Source: Mycolicibacterium monacense
GTDB lineage: Bacteria; Actinomycetota; Actinomycetes; Mycobacteriales; Mycobacteriaceae
Reading direction: 5' to 3'
Assembly (NCBI RefSeq): GCF_010731575.1
Contig: NZ_AP022617.1
Coordinates: forward strand, 868,001 to 932,000
Length of the DNA: 64,000 bases
Of this stretch, positions 40,991 to 49,350 are shown one piece after another (the stretch's first letter is position 1; each line of letters starts with the position of its first letter). A program made the position numbers and the translations under genes. The notes under the pieces were generated by a model. The model did not search any database and was not told the origin of the DNA. It worked only from the letters and a program-made list of their open reading frames with translations.

Positions 40991-42288
40991 GCGCTCACCA
41001 CCGCCTCCACTTCGTAGGGTCGTCGGACGTCGTACAGGTCGACGGCGCAGCGATCACAGCTGCCCTCCCGGTGCCGGGCCACCGCCTGCGGGAACGCGGT
41101 GAGCAGGCTGGCGGCGACGTTCGTGGCCGCGTCGAGCGTCCCGCACGCACCCCGCCCCCGCAGCACCACCGACCAGCGCTCCAGCCGGGCCAGATCGTCG
41201 TCGGAGGCCACGCCGTCGCGCAGCGCCACAGCCACGGCCGCCATGGCGGCGGTCCCGTTGAAACAGGATCCGCACTGTCCGGCGTTCTCGCGGTCGAAGT
41301 AGGCCAGCACCGATGCGGCCACCGCGACCGGGCATTCGTCGGTCAGCACCCCGACCGCCCCGCAGCCCAGACCGCTGCCGAGGCGGCGCAGCGCCTCGTG
41401 GTCGAGCGTCGCGTCGAGGACGTCACGGTTGAGCAGCCCGGTGAAGTAACCGCCCATCAGCACGCCGCTGACCGAATCGGGCGAGATCCCGTGCCAGGTC
41501 AGCACATCGGCGAGGGCGACACCGTGCGGCAACTCGTAGAGCGCCGGTGGCCCGCCACCGCCGGTGACGGTCGCCAGGAAGGTGCCGGGGGACGACGGTG
41601 TGCCCGCCGACCGGTACTCCCGCGCCCCGTGCTCGTGCAGATACGGCAGGTTGGCGAGCGTCTCGACGTTGCTGACCAGTGTGGGCAGCCCACCCACCCC
41701 CTCCTCGAACGGCCGCGGCGGCTTGTCCGTCGGTTTGGCGGGCCCCCCGTCGATGGCACGGACGGCGGCGGTCTCCTCACCGGCGACGTAACCGGGGTCG
41801 ACGACCACGACGCTGATCGACACACCGTCCAGAACCGGTGAATCGACCTGTGTCAGCGCGGTTTCGACACTGCGGGCGGACTCCGGATCGGAGACGTAGA
41901 CGATTGCGCGCTCGGCCTCCACGACGCGCGCGGCCAGGCGCAGACCGTCGAGCACAAGGTGCGGGCGGTGCCGCAGCAGCCACCGGTCCTTGATCGACGC
42001 GGGTTCGCCCTCTTCGCCGTTGGCGATCGCGACGGCGCCGCCGCGGGTACGGCCGTGATCGCGCACCGAGCGCAGTTTGACCGCCATCGGGAACGCGGCA
42101 CCGCCACGTCCGAGCAGGCCGGACAGTTCGACTTCCTCGAGCAGTCGTTCGGGGTCGGGCAGCTCGCGGTAGCCGCCGGACTGCGCGTAGTCGGCGTAGT
42201 CCTCCCGCCCGGCGGGCACGTGCAGCAGACGCGGCGTGGTGCCCGGCCAGACGGCGGTGGTGAGATCGGTTGCGGCGGTGGGGTTCAT
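40987..42288 (-). CDS. NuoF-like NADH:ferredoxin oxidoreductase flavoprotein
   Basis: A 433-residue homolog of complex I subunit F / RnfC-like flavoproteins. It shows LGRGGAAFP (60-67) for FMN/NADH, ANGEEGEP (89-96), SNVETLANLPYL, an SLBB region and a C-terminal iron-sulfur part. The cluster motif keeps C339, C342 and C382 but lacks the third Cys of the usual CxxCxxC (Gly345 there); a CDRC pair (411-414) follows. No other complex I genes are nearby. The likely role is to reduce the adjacent ferredoxin with NADH for the P450s. Confidence 0.88.
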   Translation of the reverse strand: MNPTAATDLTTAVWPGTTPRLLHVPAGREDYADYAQSGGYRELPDPERLLEEVELSGLLGRGGAAFPMAVKLRSVRDHGRTRGGAVAIANGEEGEPASIKDRWLLRHRPHLVLDGLRLAARVVEAERAIVYVSDPESARSVETALTQVDSPVLDGVSISVVVVDPGYVAGEETAAVRAIDGGPAKPTDKPPRPFEEGVGGLPTLVSNVETLANLPYLHEHGAREYRSAGTPSSPGTFLATVTGGGGPPALYELPHGVALADVLTWHGISPDSVSGVLMGGYFTGLLNRDVLDATLDHEALRRLGSGLGCGAVGVLTDECPVAVAASVLAYFDRENAGQCGSCFNGTAAMAAVAVALRDGVASDDDLARLERWSVVLRGRGACGTLDAATNVAASLLTAFPQAVARHREGSCDRCAVDLYDVRRPYEVEAVVSA

Positions 42289-42325
42289 CTGCTTCTACTT
42301 TGTCCTCGCGGATAGGCTGGCCGAC

Positions 42326-42799
42326 ATGAGAACTGCGGTGGTGCGGGTGGGGGTGGACCCGGCGGGCGAACTGACACCCGCGCAGCTAGCCGACGGCATG
42401 TCGCGCCTGCGCGAACTCGGGGGCGCGGCGGGCGCGGACATCGTGGACAACAACCTGCCCGCCATGCCGCCGGGCCGGCGCGAAGCCGAGCTGCTGATCG
42501 CCGGCGACGACCCCGGCAGTCTCACCCAGACGGCGCTCGGTCTGTGCGCGGAGGCGTTCGGCACCGAACCGGTCGCCGGTGTGCTCACCTACATCAGCCG
42601 CGGCACCGACGACGACGCGCACGGCGTGCTGGCCGGTTTCGGTCTGGCCGGTGACGTCACCCGCACCGCGGACGATGCTGGGTGGGACGTCGTGCACGTG
42701 ACGCTGCGCAAGGCCGACCTCGAGCGGATCCCGGAGAGCCGCATCCACACCGCGCTGGAGGCCTCGCTCAACTGTGAGGTGCACATCCGGACCGTCTGA
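42326..42799 (+). CDS. hypothetical protein
   Basis: 157 residues starting MRTAVVRVGVDPAGELTPAQLADGMSRLRELGG. I do not recognise the family. The sequence is soluble, mixed alpha/beta, with a central LLIAGDDPGSLTQTALGLCAEAFG and C-terminal SLNCEVHIRTV. It is divergent from the NuoF-like gene with only 37 bp between starts, and convergent with the hydrolase at 42805. The ATG at 42326 is the first giving an N-terminal beta-strand. There is no signal peptide. Confidence 0.75.
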   Translation: MRTAVVRVGVDPAGELTPAQLADGMSRLRELGGAAGADIVDNNLPAMPPGRREAELLIAGDDPGSLTQTALGLCAEAFGTEPVAGVLTYISRGTDDDAHGVLAGFGLAGDVTRTADDAGWDVVHVTLRKADLERIPESRIHTALEASLNCEVHIRTV

Positions 42800-42804
42800 C
42801 ACGT

Positions 42805-43725
42805 TCACCGGCCCAGGAAGTCGAGGATGGCCGGGGCGGCCTGCACCCAGGTGTCGAACATGTTGAACCGCTTGACCTTCCCGGATGCCCGCTTCTCGCC
42901 GGCGCGTTCCCAGGCGTCCTCCGGCCACGGCGGGTCGATGACCGTCGAGCCCTTGATCAGGCAGCTGACCTCCAGGGAGGTCCGCTTGGGGTGGTCGAGG
43001 TCGTTCTCCCCGCCGCGGATGATCAGCGTGGGCACCCGGATGTCGTCGAACATCTCGTCCTCCACACCCGGGATCGTCTGCCCGGGTTTGGGCACGAAAG
43101 CGTTGAGCCAGCGCAACATCAACTTGAGGAACTCGTCGGCGTCCAGGCTCAGGATGCGGTCCCGGTTGGCGGGGTTCTCCGCGATGCGTTCCTGCCATTC
43201 GGCCACCTGCGCGACGGCCTTCATCCCCGCACCGCGCACCGCGAGGATGCTCGGCACGATGTAGTACGAGCCCAGCACGAACGACCCGTACACGCCGCCG
43301 ACGATGTTCCACACGACGAGCTTGGTGACGATCTCCGGGTACAGCATCGTCGTGAGCATCGAATCGCGCGCCCCGCCGGATCCGCCGGCCAGGATGCACG
43401 GCCCGATGTCGAGCGTGGTGATCAGTTGGTACAGCGTCTCGGCCCGCATGTGCGATTCGCTCTGGCCGTAGAACTGCACATCGGACTTCCCGCAGTTCGG
43501 GCGGTCCCACAGCAGGACCCGGTAGCCACCCTTGACCAGCGCCTGTGCCAGCGGTCGCAACCCGGGGATGTCCTTGCTGAACCGTCCACCCGGCGTGAGC
43601 GCGATGAAATCGCCGGTCTTGCCGAGGATCTCGTAGACGACCCTGCCGCCGTTGATCTCGATGACCTTCTCGCCGCGCTTGAGTTGCGGGCCCACCTGCT
43701 CGGTGGTGTCGTCGGTTGTCGTCAT
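42805..43725 (-). CDS. alpha/beta hydrolase (C-C hydrolase / MhpC-like)
   Basis: A 306-residue hydrolase. The nucleophile region is LAGGSGGARDS, the cap and GRFSKDIPGLRPLAQALVKGGYRVLLWDRPNCGKSD are typical, and TLIIRGGENDLDHP holds the acid. The final catalytic His is not obvious in the last 60 residues, so activity needs care. The ATG overlaps the stop of a Rieske ferredoxin gene. It closes the operon of two amidohydrolases and a Rieske protein. Confidence 0.85.
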   Translation of the reverse strand: MTTTDDTTEQVGPQLKRGEKVIEINGGRVVYEILGKTGDFIALTPGGRFSKDIPGLRPLAQALVKGGYRVLLWDRPNCGKSDVQFYGQSESHMRAETLYQLITTLDIGPCILAGGSGGARDSMLTTMLYPEIVTKLVVWNIVGGVYGSFVLGSYYIVPSILAVRGAGMKAVAQVAEWQERIAENPANRDRILSLDADEFLKLMLRWLNAFVPKPGQTIPGVEDEMFDDIRVPTLIIRGGENDLDHPKRTSLEVSCLIKGSTVIDPPWPEDAWERAGEKRASGKVKRFNMFDTWVQAAPAILDFLGR

Positions 43726-44111
43726 GCCATCACCAGCACGTCGTTGCCGACCACGCGGACCGGGTAGGTGCGGATGCTCCACTCCGGTTTGACCGCGGTG
43801 GTTCCGGTCGCCAACTCGAAACCCCACTGGTGCCAGGGGCAGTAGATGTACTCGAGGTCGCGCACCATCACCGCGTCGCCGGGCACGTCGTCGTCGACCA
43901 CGGTGCGCCCGCGGGCGCGGCCGAGGCACAGGGGACCGCCTTCGTGCGGGCAGTAGTTGGCGATCGCATAGAAGGTGCCGTTGACGTTGTAGACGCCGAC
44001 GCCGTGGCGGCCGATCGGCACGATCTTGTGTGAGCCGGGTGGGATCTCGTCGACGGTGGCGACGATGTGTTCACGCCCCTGCGCCAGGCGGGGCGTCTTG
44101 TCCTTGTCCAT
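43722..44111 (-). CDS. Rieske [2Fe-2S] ferredoxin-like protein
   Basis: A 129-residue stand-alone Rieske protein with cluster motifs NYCPHEGGPLC and YCPWHQWGFEL, giving two Cys and two His ligands. A basal beta-domain ends VVGNDVLVMA. It could be an electron carrier for a Rieske oxygenase in this window, as none of the three modules has its own ferredoxin component. The gene is 3 bp from the amidohydrolase upstream and overlaps the hydrolase downstream (ATGA). Confidence 0.9.
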   Translation of the reverse strand: MDKDKTPRLAQGREHIVATVDEIPPGSHKIVPIGRHGVGVYNVNGTFYAIANYCPHEGGPLCLGRARGRTVVDDDVPGDAVMVRDLEYIYCPWHQWGFELATGTTAVKPEWSIRTYPVRVVGNDVLVMA

Positions 44112-44114
44112 GTG

Positions 44115-45257
44115 TCAGAAAACCCGCACCTGGCCCTCGAGAGCCGGCACGGTGTCCGGCAGCTTGTAGGTCTCGATGCCGTTGCGGAACATGATTGCTT
44201 CACGGGCATGTTCGGGCAGGTGCTTGACCAGCCAGCGCGGGTCGTCGAACGTCCAGTGCGGGTAGTCGCTGGAGAACAGCAGGATCTTCTCGCACTCCAT
44301 CCACTCGAACGCACGGGTGAGTTCGGTCTTGTCCTCGGGGTAGTCCAGCGGCTGCGTGGTGAACTTGATGTGGTCCTTGACGTACTCGCTCGGCTTGCGC
44401 TTGATGTCCAGCCACGACTTGCGGGCCTCGTAGAGCGCGTCCATCCGCCACATCAGCGGCAGGATCCACGAGAACGCGTGCTCGACGAACACGATGCGCA
44501 GATTGGGGTGGCGATCGAATGTGCCGTCGAAGATGAGGCTCATCACCTGGTTCGCCGCGAGCAGCGAGTACGTGACCATGAAATCGTGGTTGTAGCTGGG
44601 CAACCCGACCGGCGGCATCGGCAGTTCGTCGTAGTGGCTGCGCGACAGGTGGCAGGCGACGGTGATGTCGTGTTTGGCAGCCGCCGCCCAGATCGGGTCG
44701 TACTTGGGGTTACCCCACGAGGGACGCGGTTCGGCCTTGATCAGGATCTGCGCCATGTAGGGGTGCCCGACCCAGCGTTCGATCTCGGCGACGCTCGCCT
44801 CAGGTTCCTCGATGGCCAGGCAGATCGACCCGCGCCAGCGCTCGTGCCAGTTGTTGTGGCTGTCCAGCCAGTGATTGGCCTGCCAGTCGTTGAGCCCGAC
44901 GGACATCGCGTGCTGCGCTTCGGGAATGCGCGCGGGGTAGGCGGCGGGCTCCAGGATCGCAATGTCCGCGCCGGCCTCCATGATCAGCTGCTTGAACGCC
45001 AGATCAGGATCGCTGCAAGCGAATTCGCCGTCGGGCGGGAACGAGTCGACGCGCATCGCGTAGGAGTGGGCATAGTCGGGCGCGTCGTAGTAGATCTGGT
45101 CGCCCACCTTGTGGGTGCCGAAATACCTACTGCGCCACGGCTCGGGGATGTACTGACCGAGTTCGCCGCTACGGGGGGTCGGGTGGACGTCGCTGTCCAC
45201 GCACCGCACGGCGATGCGTTCGGCGGCAGGTACCCGTGGATTGGCTGTGACAGTCAT
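44115..45257 (-). CDS. amidohydrolase-2 family protein (ACMSD-like), member A
   Basis: A 380-residue TIM-barrel amidohydrolase. The metal-site-like N-terminus is VDSDVHPTP, inner strands include TVACHLSRSHYDE and IVFVEHAFSWI, and the C-terminal catalytic Asp is in LLFSSDYPHWTFDD. Family members are decarboxylases or hydrolases of ring-cleavage products. The ATG follows AGGAGG and overlaps the stop of member B. It probably works with member B and the downstream Rieske protein. Confidence 0.9.
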   Translation of the reverse strand: MTVTANPRVPAAERIAVRCVDSDVHPTPRSGELGQYIPEPWRSRYFGTHKVGDQIYYDAPDYAHSYAMRVDSFPPDGEFACSDPDLAFKQLIMEAGADIAILEPAAYPARIPEAQHAMSVGLNDWQANHWLDSHNNWHERWRGSICLAIEEPEASVAEIERWVGHPYMAQILIKAEPRPSWGNPKYDPIWAAAAKHDITVACHLSRSHYDELPMPPVGLPSYNHDFMVTYSLLAANQVMSLIFDGTFDRHPNLRIVFVEHAFSWILPLMWRMDALYEARKSWLDIKRKPSEYVKDHIKFTTQPLDYPEDKTELTRAFEWMECEKILLFSSDYPHWTFDDPRWLVKHLPEHAREAIMFRNGIETYKLPDTVPALEGQVRVF

Positions 45258-46411
45258 GAAGGCCTCCTCGTTACCTCTACTGTGCCGGAATCGCGGACGT
45301 ACTGTGCCGGAATCGCGGACGCGATGGCCGGGATTGCCGGCAACTCGATGCCGTACAGCTGCGCGGCGTTTCGCCAGCACAATTTGTCGCGCTGCTCGGC
45401 GGTGTACGCGCTCGGCACCGACAGTTCGTTGAGCTGCCAGTGCGGGTAGCTCGAGCCGTACATCACCATGTCGTCCTTGCCGGTGAACCCGGCCCACTCA
45501 CCGGCGAAGTCGACGTCACCGGGGCCGTCGAGGCTGCCTTCCACGAAGTAGACGTGATCGGGCAGGTAATCGCTGGGCATCTTCGGCGCCCAGGGCGTCT
45601 GCTCCAGGTGCGGCCGCCCGAAACAGTCCATCCGCCACATGAACGGGGTCAGCAGGTCGGCGGCGCCATCGGCCCAGACGAATTTCAGCGCGGGCATCCT
45701 TTCGAATACCCCTTCCGCGATCATGTTCATCAGGTGATAGAGGAAATTCATCGCGGTGAAGCCGACGAACTGTTCGTAGGTGCGCGTCAGTCCGTTGGGT
45801 GTGGGCGGCAGCATGACGCCGGAGCCGACCTCGAAGTGCACGGCGACGGGCAATCCGGCGTCGGCCGCCGCTTCCCACAGTGGCCAGAACTGAGGCTTGC
45901 CATACAGTTCGCGGGACTGCAGCGGCACCCCGAGCTGCACGACGCGCGGATGGTCGCGGTACTTCTCGATCTCCCGCAGGGCGCCGGTGATGTCGTCGGG
46001 ATTGACGCGGATGGTCCCGCGGAAGCGGTCGCCGTGGAGCGAATGCTCCAGCCAGCGGGTCACCATCATCTCGTTGTGCGCCGCGGCGATCGCCGTGCCG
46101 AGGTGGCGGTCGGGCATGATGCCGCGGGTCATCGGATGCAGAATCGCGACGTCCACCCCCCGGTCGTCGAACAGGTGCTTGGCCACTACGTCGGGATCCG
46201 AGCCGGGGTACTGGCCGTCCGGACCCTCGGTGCCCTTGGCGTACTCGCCGCCGGGCGCGCCGTACCAGTCCATCTCGTAGTCGGGGAACCCGCGGCTCCG
46301 GAATGGCTCCTGCAGGAAGTTGCGTCGCAGGTCCTTGTTCGACTTGACGAAGATGTGCACGCTGGCGTCGATCAGGGGTGAGCGCGTCCCGTCCGGATGC
46401 GTTGTGACCAA
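45254..46411 (-). CDS. amidohydrolase-2 family protein, member B (altered active site)
   Basis: A 385-residue paralog of member A, with SLIDASVHIFV at the N-terminus and LPVAVHFEVGSG and FVWADGAADLLTPFMWRMD inside. Where member A has SSDYPHW, this has GSSYPHW: the catalytic Asp is Ser. It may be a non-catalytic partner or use another mechanism. The TTG start at 46411 is backed by CGGAGGA 5 bp before it. Its last 16 residues exist only because of a 22-bp tandem duplication at 45278-45321. Confidence 0.88.
   Translation of the reverse strand: MVTTHPDGTRSPLIDASVHIFVKSNKDLRRNFLQEPFRSRGFPDYEMDWYGAPGGEYAKGTEGPDGQYPGSDPDVVAKHLFDDRGVDVAILHPMTRGIMPDRHLGTAIAAAHNEMMVTRWLEHSLHGDRFRGTIRVNPDDITGALREIEKYRDHPRVVQLGVPLQSRELYGKPQFWPLWEAAADAGLPVAVHFEVGSGVMLPPTPNGLTRTYEQFVGFTAMNFLYHLMNMIAEGVFERMPALKFVWADGAADLLTPFMWRMDCFGRPHLEQTPWAPKMPSDYLPDHVYFVEGSLDGPGDVDFAGEWAGFTGKDDMVMYGSSYPHWQLNELSVPSAYTAEQRDKLCWRNAAQLYGIELPAIPAIASAIPAQYVRDSGTVEVTRRPS
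45278..45321. repeat. perfect 22-bp tandem duplication
   Basis: Two exact, adjacent 22-bp copies (45278-45299, 45300-45321), each containing GTGCCGGAATCGCGGACG. Because 22 is not a multiple of three, the second copy is read in a new frame, changing the end of the amidohydrolase member B gene. Confidence 0.9.
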
Positions 46412-46507
46412 GGTTGTCCTCCGATGTTCGTCCGGAGCGCAGACGGCTTCGCGCGTGTGCGGCGATGACCGGACTCACAGCCAGTGTAAATCGAAGTTCT
46501 TCAAAGG

Positions 46508-46524
46508 CAAGAACCGAGTTCTCA
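46508..46524. promoter_or_regulatory. palindromic promoter motif CAAGAACCGAGTTCTCA
   Basis: The inverted repeat AGAAC-CGA-GTTCT is 96 bp upstream of amidohydrolase member B, in the 268-bp divergent region with the acyl-CoA dehydrogenase genes. Read on the minus strand it is TGAGAAC-N3-GTTCTTG, matching the GAGAAT family at 27834, 46631, 53198 and 53351. Confidence 0.5.
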
Positions 46525-46630
46525 TTACCCTGCCTGCCATCACCGCAGGTGAACGGATGTGCTGGTCAGTCGCGCAGCGGTGCGCTTAGGAAACTTGACG
46601 GTCGGAGAGGGAGAACGGGTGGACGGATAA

Positions 46631-46647
46631 TGAGAATGCTATTCTCG
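46631..46647. promoter_or_regulatory. palindromic promoter motif TGAGAATGCTATTCTCG
   Basis: The strongest member of the set: GAGAAT-GCT-ATTCTC is a perfect inverted repeat, 32 bp before the ATG of the first acyl-CoA dehydrogenase. It probably overlaps the promoter and acts as a repressor operator. Together with the site at 46508 it could co-regulate both divergent operons. Confidence 0.65.
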
Positions 46648-46679
46648 CATGGTCGTGACACCGCACCAGGAGGCGCCGG

Positions 46680-47678
46680 ATGCTACTCGAGTTCGATGCG
46701 GATCAGCGACTGTGGCAGGAGACCGTGCGTGACGCGGTCACCAAACAGTGCCCGGCCTCGCTGGTCCGCGAAATCGCCGAGAACGGCGTCGATCCGACGC
46801 CGCTGTGGAAGAGCTACGTCGACGCGGGATGGACGGAGCTGACCGATCCCGAGAACGCCGTCGAGCTGGCGATCGTGTGCGAGGAGATGGGGCGGGCCAC
46901 CGATCCGACGCCGTTCCTGTCGACGATGACGCAGTACGCGCCGCTGGCGGCGGACCGGTTCGATCCGCAGCAGGCGGGTGCGGCAGTCTACGACGGGATC
47001 AGCGCCGTGCGCGACACCGAAGGCTGGGTGCTCGACGGGGCCGCGCGCTACGTGCTCGACGGTGACCGCGCCGACCGTCTCGCGGTGGTCACCGACGCCG
47101 GTGTCTTCGTCGTCGACGCCGCCGTCGCGATCCGACGCCGCAGCCCGGTCTTCGATCCGGTGCTGCACGTCGCCGACGTCTCGTTCGACGCTGTCCGGGT
47201 GCCCGACACCGACCGGGTGCGCACCGACTCCGAACGGGCGCGTCACCTCGCGCTGACCGGTATCGCGGTCACCACCGTCGGCGCCTGCCAGCGGATCCTC
47301 GACCTGGCCCTCGACCACGTCAAACAACGCCAGCAGTTCGGGGTGCCCATCGGGTCGTTCCAAGCCGTCCAGCACAAGGCTGTCGACATGCACGTGGCCG
47401 TCGAACGCGCTCGCGCCCTGGCGTACTTCGCCGCGCTGACCATCGCGGCCGACGACCCGCGGCGCCGGCTCGCCGCGTCGATGGCCAAGGCGGCGGCGGG
47501 GGAGTGCCAGTCGCTGGTGTTCCGGCACGGCCTGCAGCTCTTCGGCGCGATGGGGTTCACCTGGGAGAACGATCTGCAGTTCGCGTTGAAGCGGGCCAAG
47601 GCCGGCGAACTGCTGCTGGGCGGTGCGGCCGAGCACCGTGCGACGATCGCGGAGGAATTCCATGCAGCTGACTTTTGA
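46680..47678 (+). CDS. acyl-CoA dehydrogenase, short (alpha2beta2-type) subunit
   Basis: A 332-residue FadE-type protein, shorter than usual. It keeps the C-terminal helical domain (LALDHVKQRQQFGVPIGSFQAVQHKAVDMHVAVERARAL, LQLFGAMGFTWENDL) but has a reduced middle domain, and lacks the GGTSEIQR end of its partner. Paired, dissimilar FadE genes encode alpha2beta2 dehydrogenases in actinobacterial steroid catabolism. The ATG follows CAGGAGG; the gene overlaps its partner by 17 bp. Confidence 0.9.
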   Translation: MLLEFDADQRLWQETVRDAVTKQCPASLVREIAENGVDPTPLWKSYVDAGWTELTDPENAVELAIVCEEMGRATDPTPFLSTMTQYAPLAADRFDPQQAGAAVYDGISAVRDTEGWVLDGAARYVLDGDRADRLAVVTDAGVFVVDAAVAIRRRSPVFDPVLHVADVSFDAVRVPDTDRVRTDSERARHLALTGIAVTTVGACQRILDLALDHVKQRQQFGVPIGSFQAVQHKAVDMHVAVERARALAYFAALTIAADDPRRRLAASMAKAAAGECQSLVFRHGLQLFGAMGFTWENDLQFALKRAKAGELLLGGAAEHRATIAEEFHAADF

Positions 47679-48837
47679 TTCCGACGTCGAGCAGTTCCGC
47701 GCCGAGTTCGCGGCCTTCCTCGACGAGAATCTGCCGCCCGAATCGGCCACGCTCGAACGGCCGCGGTCGGTCTCGCACATGCCGCAGTGGGCGCGCGACT
47801 GGCAGCGGCTGCTGTTCGACAACGGCTGGCTGCTGCCCGCACAGCCGCCGGAGTTCGGCGGCCGCAACGCCTCCGTGCTCCAGCAGTTCGTCCACCTCGA
47901 CGAACTGTGCCGGCGACGGATCTACCACAGCTTCAACCCGCAGGGCGTCAACATCGTCGCCGCCTCGCTGATCACCTTCGGCAGCGACGAGCAGAAACAC
48001 CGGTGGGCGGTGCCGGTGCTGCGCGGGGAACTCACCGCTTCGCTGGGCATGAGTGAACCCAGCGCCGGATCGGATCTCGCGTCACTGCGGACACGCGCGG
48101 TGCAGGACGGCGATCACTTCGTGGTGAACGGGCAGAAGGTGTGGACCTCCGGCGCCCACGACGCCGACTACCTGCTGGCGTTCGTGCGCACCGATCCGGA
48201 TGCGCCCAAGCACCGGGGCATCAGTGCGCTGATCATCCCGACCGATACGCCGGGGGTGGTGTGCCGTCCCTTCGCCGATCTGTGCGGCGAGGAGAACAAG
48301 GACTTCAACGAGGTCTTCTTCACCGACGCCCGGGTGCCCGCCGAGAACCTCGTCGGCCCGCTGAACCAGGGCTGGAAGGTGGCCAACGGTTCGCTGGGTC
48401 ACGAGCGCACGATGATGTGGCTCGGTTTCGCCGACCGCATCGACAACGTGATCGCCGACTTCCGGCCGACCACCGAAATCGAGCGCGACCAGTATGCGTC
48501 GATGATCATGGACTATCAGGCGCTGCGGGCGATGGGCTCGGCCGCGCTGGCGCGCGCCGCCCGCGGGGAAATGGACACCGCATCGGTGTCGGTGCTCAAG
48601 CTGTTCGGCTCGGAGGCCGAGATGCGGGCCGCTGATGCGGCGCTGACGGCATCCGGGTCCGCCGGGCTGGTGCACCCCTCGACGACCGGGCGCTATGAGC
48701 ACATGAACCTCGACCACTACTTCGCCAGCTGGTTCGAGCGCTACGCCCGCAGTTTCTCCGGCACCATCGCCGGCGGAACCTCGGAGATCCAGCGCAACAT
48801 CATCGCCACGCAGGTACTGGGGTTGCCGCGCGCCTGA
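47662..48837 (+). CDS. acyl-CoA dehydrogenase, long subunit
   Basis: A 391-residue dehydrogenase with GMSEPSAGSDLASLRTRAV, HFVVNGQKVWTSGAHDADY and the C-terminal SGTIAGGTSEIQRNIIATQVLGLPR. The ATG has GGAGG at good distance and lies within the end of the partner gene, so the two are coupled. This subunit carries the fuller FAD site; the pair probably dehydrogenates an acyl-CoA side chain too bulky for ordinary FadE enzymes, by analogy with ChsE-type heteromers. Confidence 0.92.
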   Translation: MQLTFDSDVEQFRAEFAAFLDENLPPESATLERPRSVSHMPQWARDWQRLLFDNGWLLPAQPPEFGGRNASVLQQFVHLDELCRRRIYHSFNPQGVNIVAASLITFGSDEQKHRWAVPVLRGELTASLGMSEPSAGSDLASLRTRAVQDGDHFVVNGQKVWTSGAHDADYLLAFVRTDPDAPKHRGISALIIPTDTPGVVCRPFADLCGEENKDFNEVFFTDARVPAENLVGPLNQGWKVANGSLGHERTMMWLGFADRIDNVIADFRPTTEIERDQYASMIMDYQALRAMGSAALARAARGEMDTASVSVLKLFGSEAEMRAADAALTASGSAGLVHPSTTGRYEHMNLDHYFASWFERYARSFSGTIAGGTSEIQRNIIATQVLGLPRA

Positions 48838-48859
48838 GTTCAGCCGCGCGGCCACCGCG

Positions 48860-49198
48860 TCAGTAGTTGTTACAGGTGGCGGCGACGTTCGAGATCGGCC
48901 CGAAGTAGGCCTGTGCGGTCGGGTTGCTCTGGAGGAACGCCACCGTCGCCTGCCGCTGCTGCGGGGATGCGGCGAGGAAGTTGCGCACCGCCTGCTGGCC
49001 GCTGCGCTGCTGGGCGAACTGTGCGGCCAGGTCGGGGTGCTGGTCGTTGAGCGCCGCGATCACCTGGTCATAGGTGCAGGTGGTGTTGATGATCGGCCCC
49101 AGGTTGGGTTGCGCCGACGCAACGCCTGCCGAAAGTGGGATCGCCACGGCGAGGCCGCCGAGCGTGATGGCGATGTTCTTGCGCGACAGCTTCAGCAT
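48860..49198 (-). CDS. secreted hemophore-related protein
   Basis: A 112-residue protein with an N-terminal signal peptide (MLKLSRKNIAITLGGLAVAIPLSAGVASA, cleavage after ASA). The mature part has two Cys (TTCTYDQV and AATCNNY), and FLAASPQQRQATVAFLQSNPTAQAYF is the typical helical repeat of mycobacterial hemophore-like proteins related to Rv0203. Such proteins bind heme outside the cell. It is convergent with the acyl-CoA dehydrogenase pair. The promoter probably overlaps the palindrome at 49280. Confidence 0.85.
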   Translation of the reverse strand: MLKLSRKNIAITLGGLAVAIPLSAGVASAQPNLGPIINTTCTYDQVIAALNDQHPDLAAQFAQQRSGQQAVRNFLAASPQQRQATVAFLQSNPTAQAYFGPISNVAATCNNY

Positions 49199-49279
49199 GC
49201 GTACACCCTTTTCTCGGAATTTCTCTTGTCGAAGCGCTTCACCGGGCACAAGATCACCCGACAGCAGATATATCGACGA

Positions 49280-49296
49280 TAACAGTGGAACTGTTA
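49280..49296. promoter_or_regulatory. inverted repeat TAACAG-TGGAA-CTGTTA
   Basis: A perfect 6-bp inverted repeat about 80 bp upstream of the hemophore-like gene and next to an AT-rich GATATATC that could be its -10. It does not match the IdeR box consensus. The 152-bp gap between the two secreted-protein genes holds nothing else I can identify. Confidence 0.4.
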
Positions 49297-49350
49297 CCTT
49301 TTCATCCCCTCGAGCAAACCTGACGGGTGCCGAGTCCCCGGCGTGGGCCG

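Noticed and set aside
49280..49296. IdeR iron box before the hemophore-like gene
   Set aside because: The inverted repeat TAACAG-N5-CTGTTA does not fit the TTAGGnTAGnCTnACCTAA-type box.
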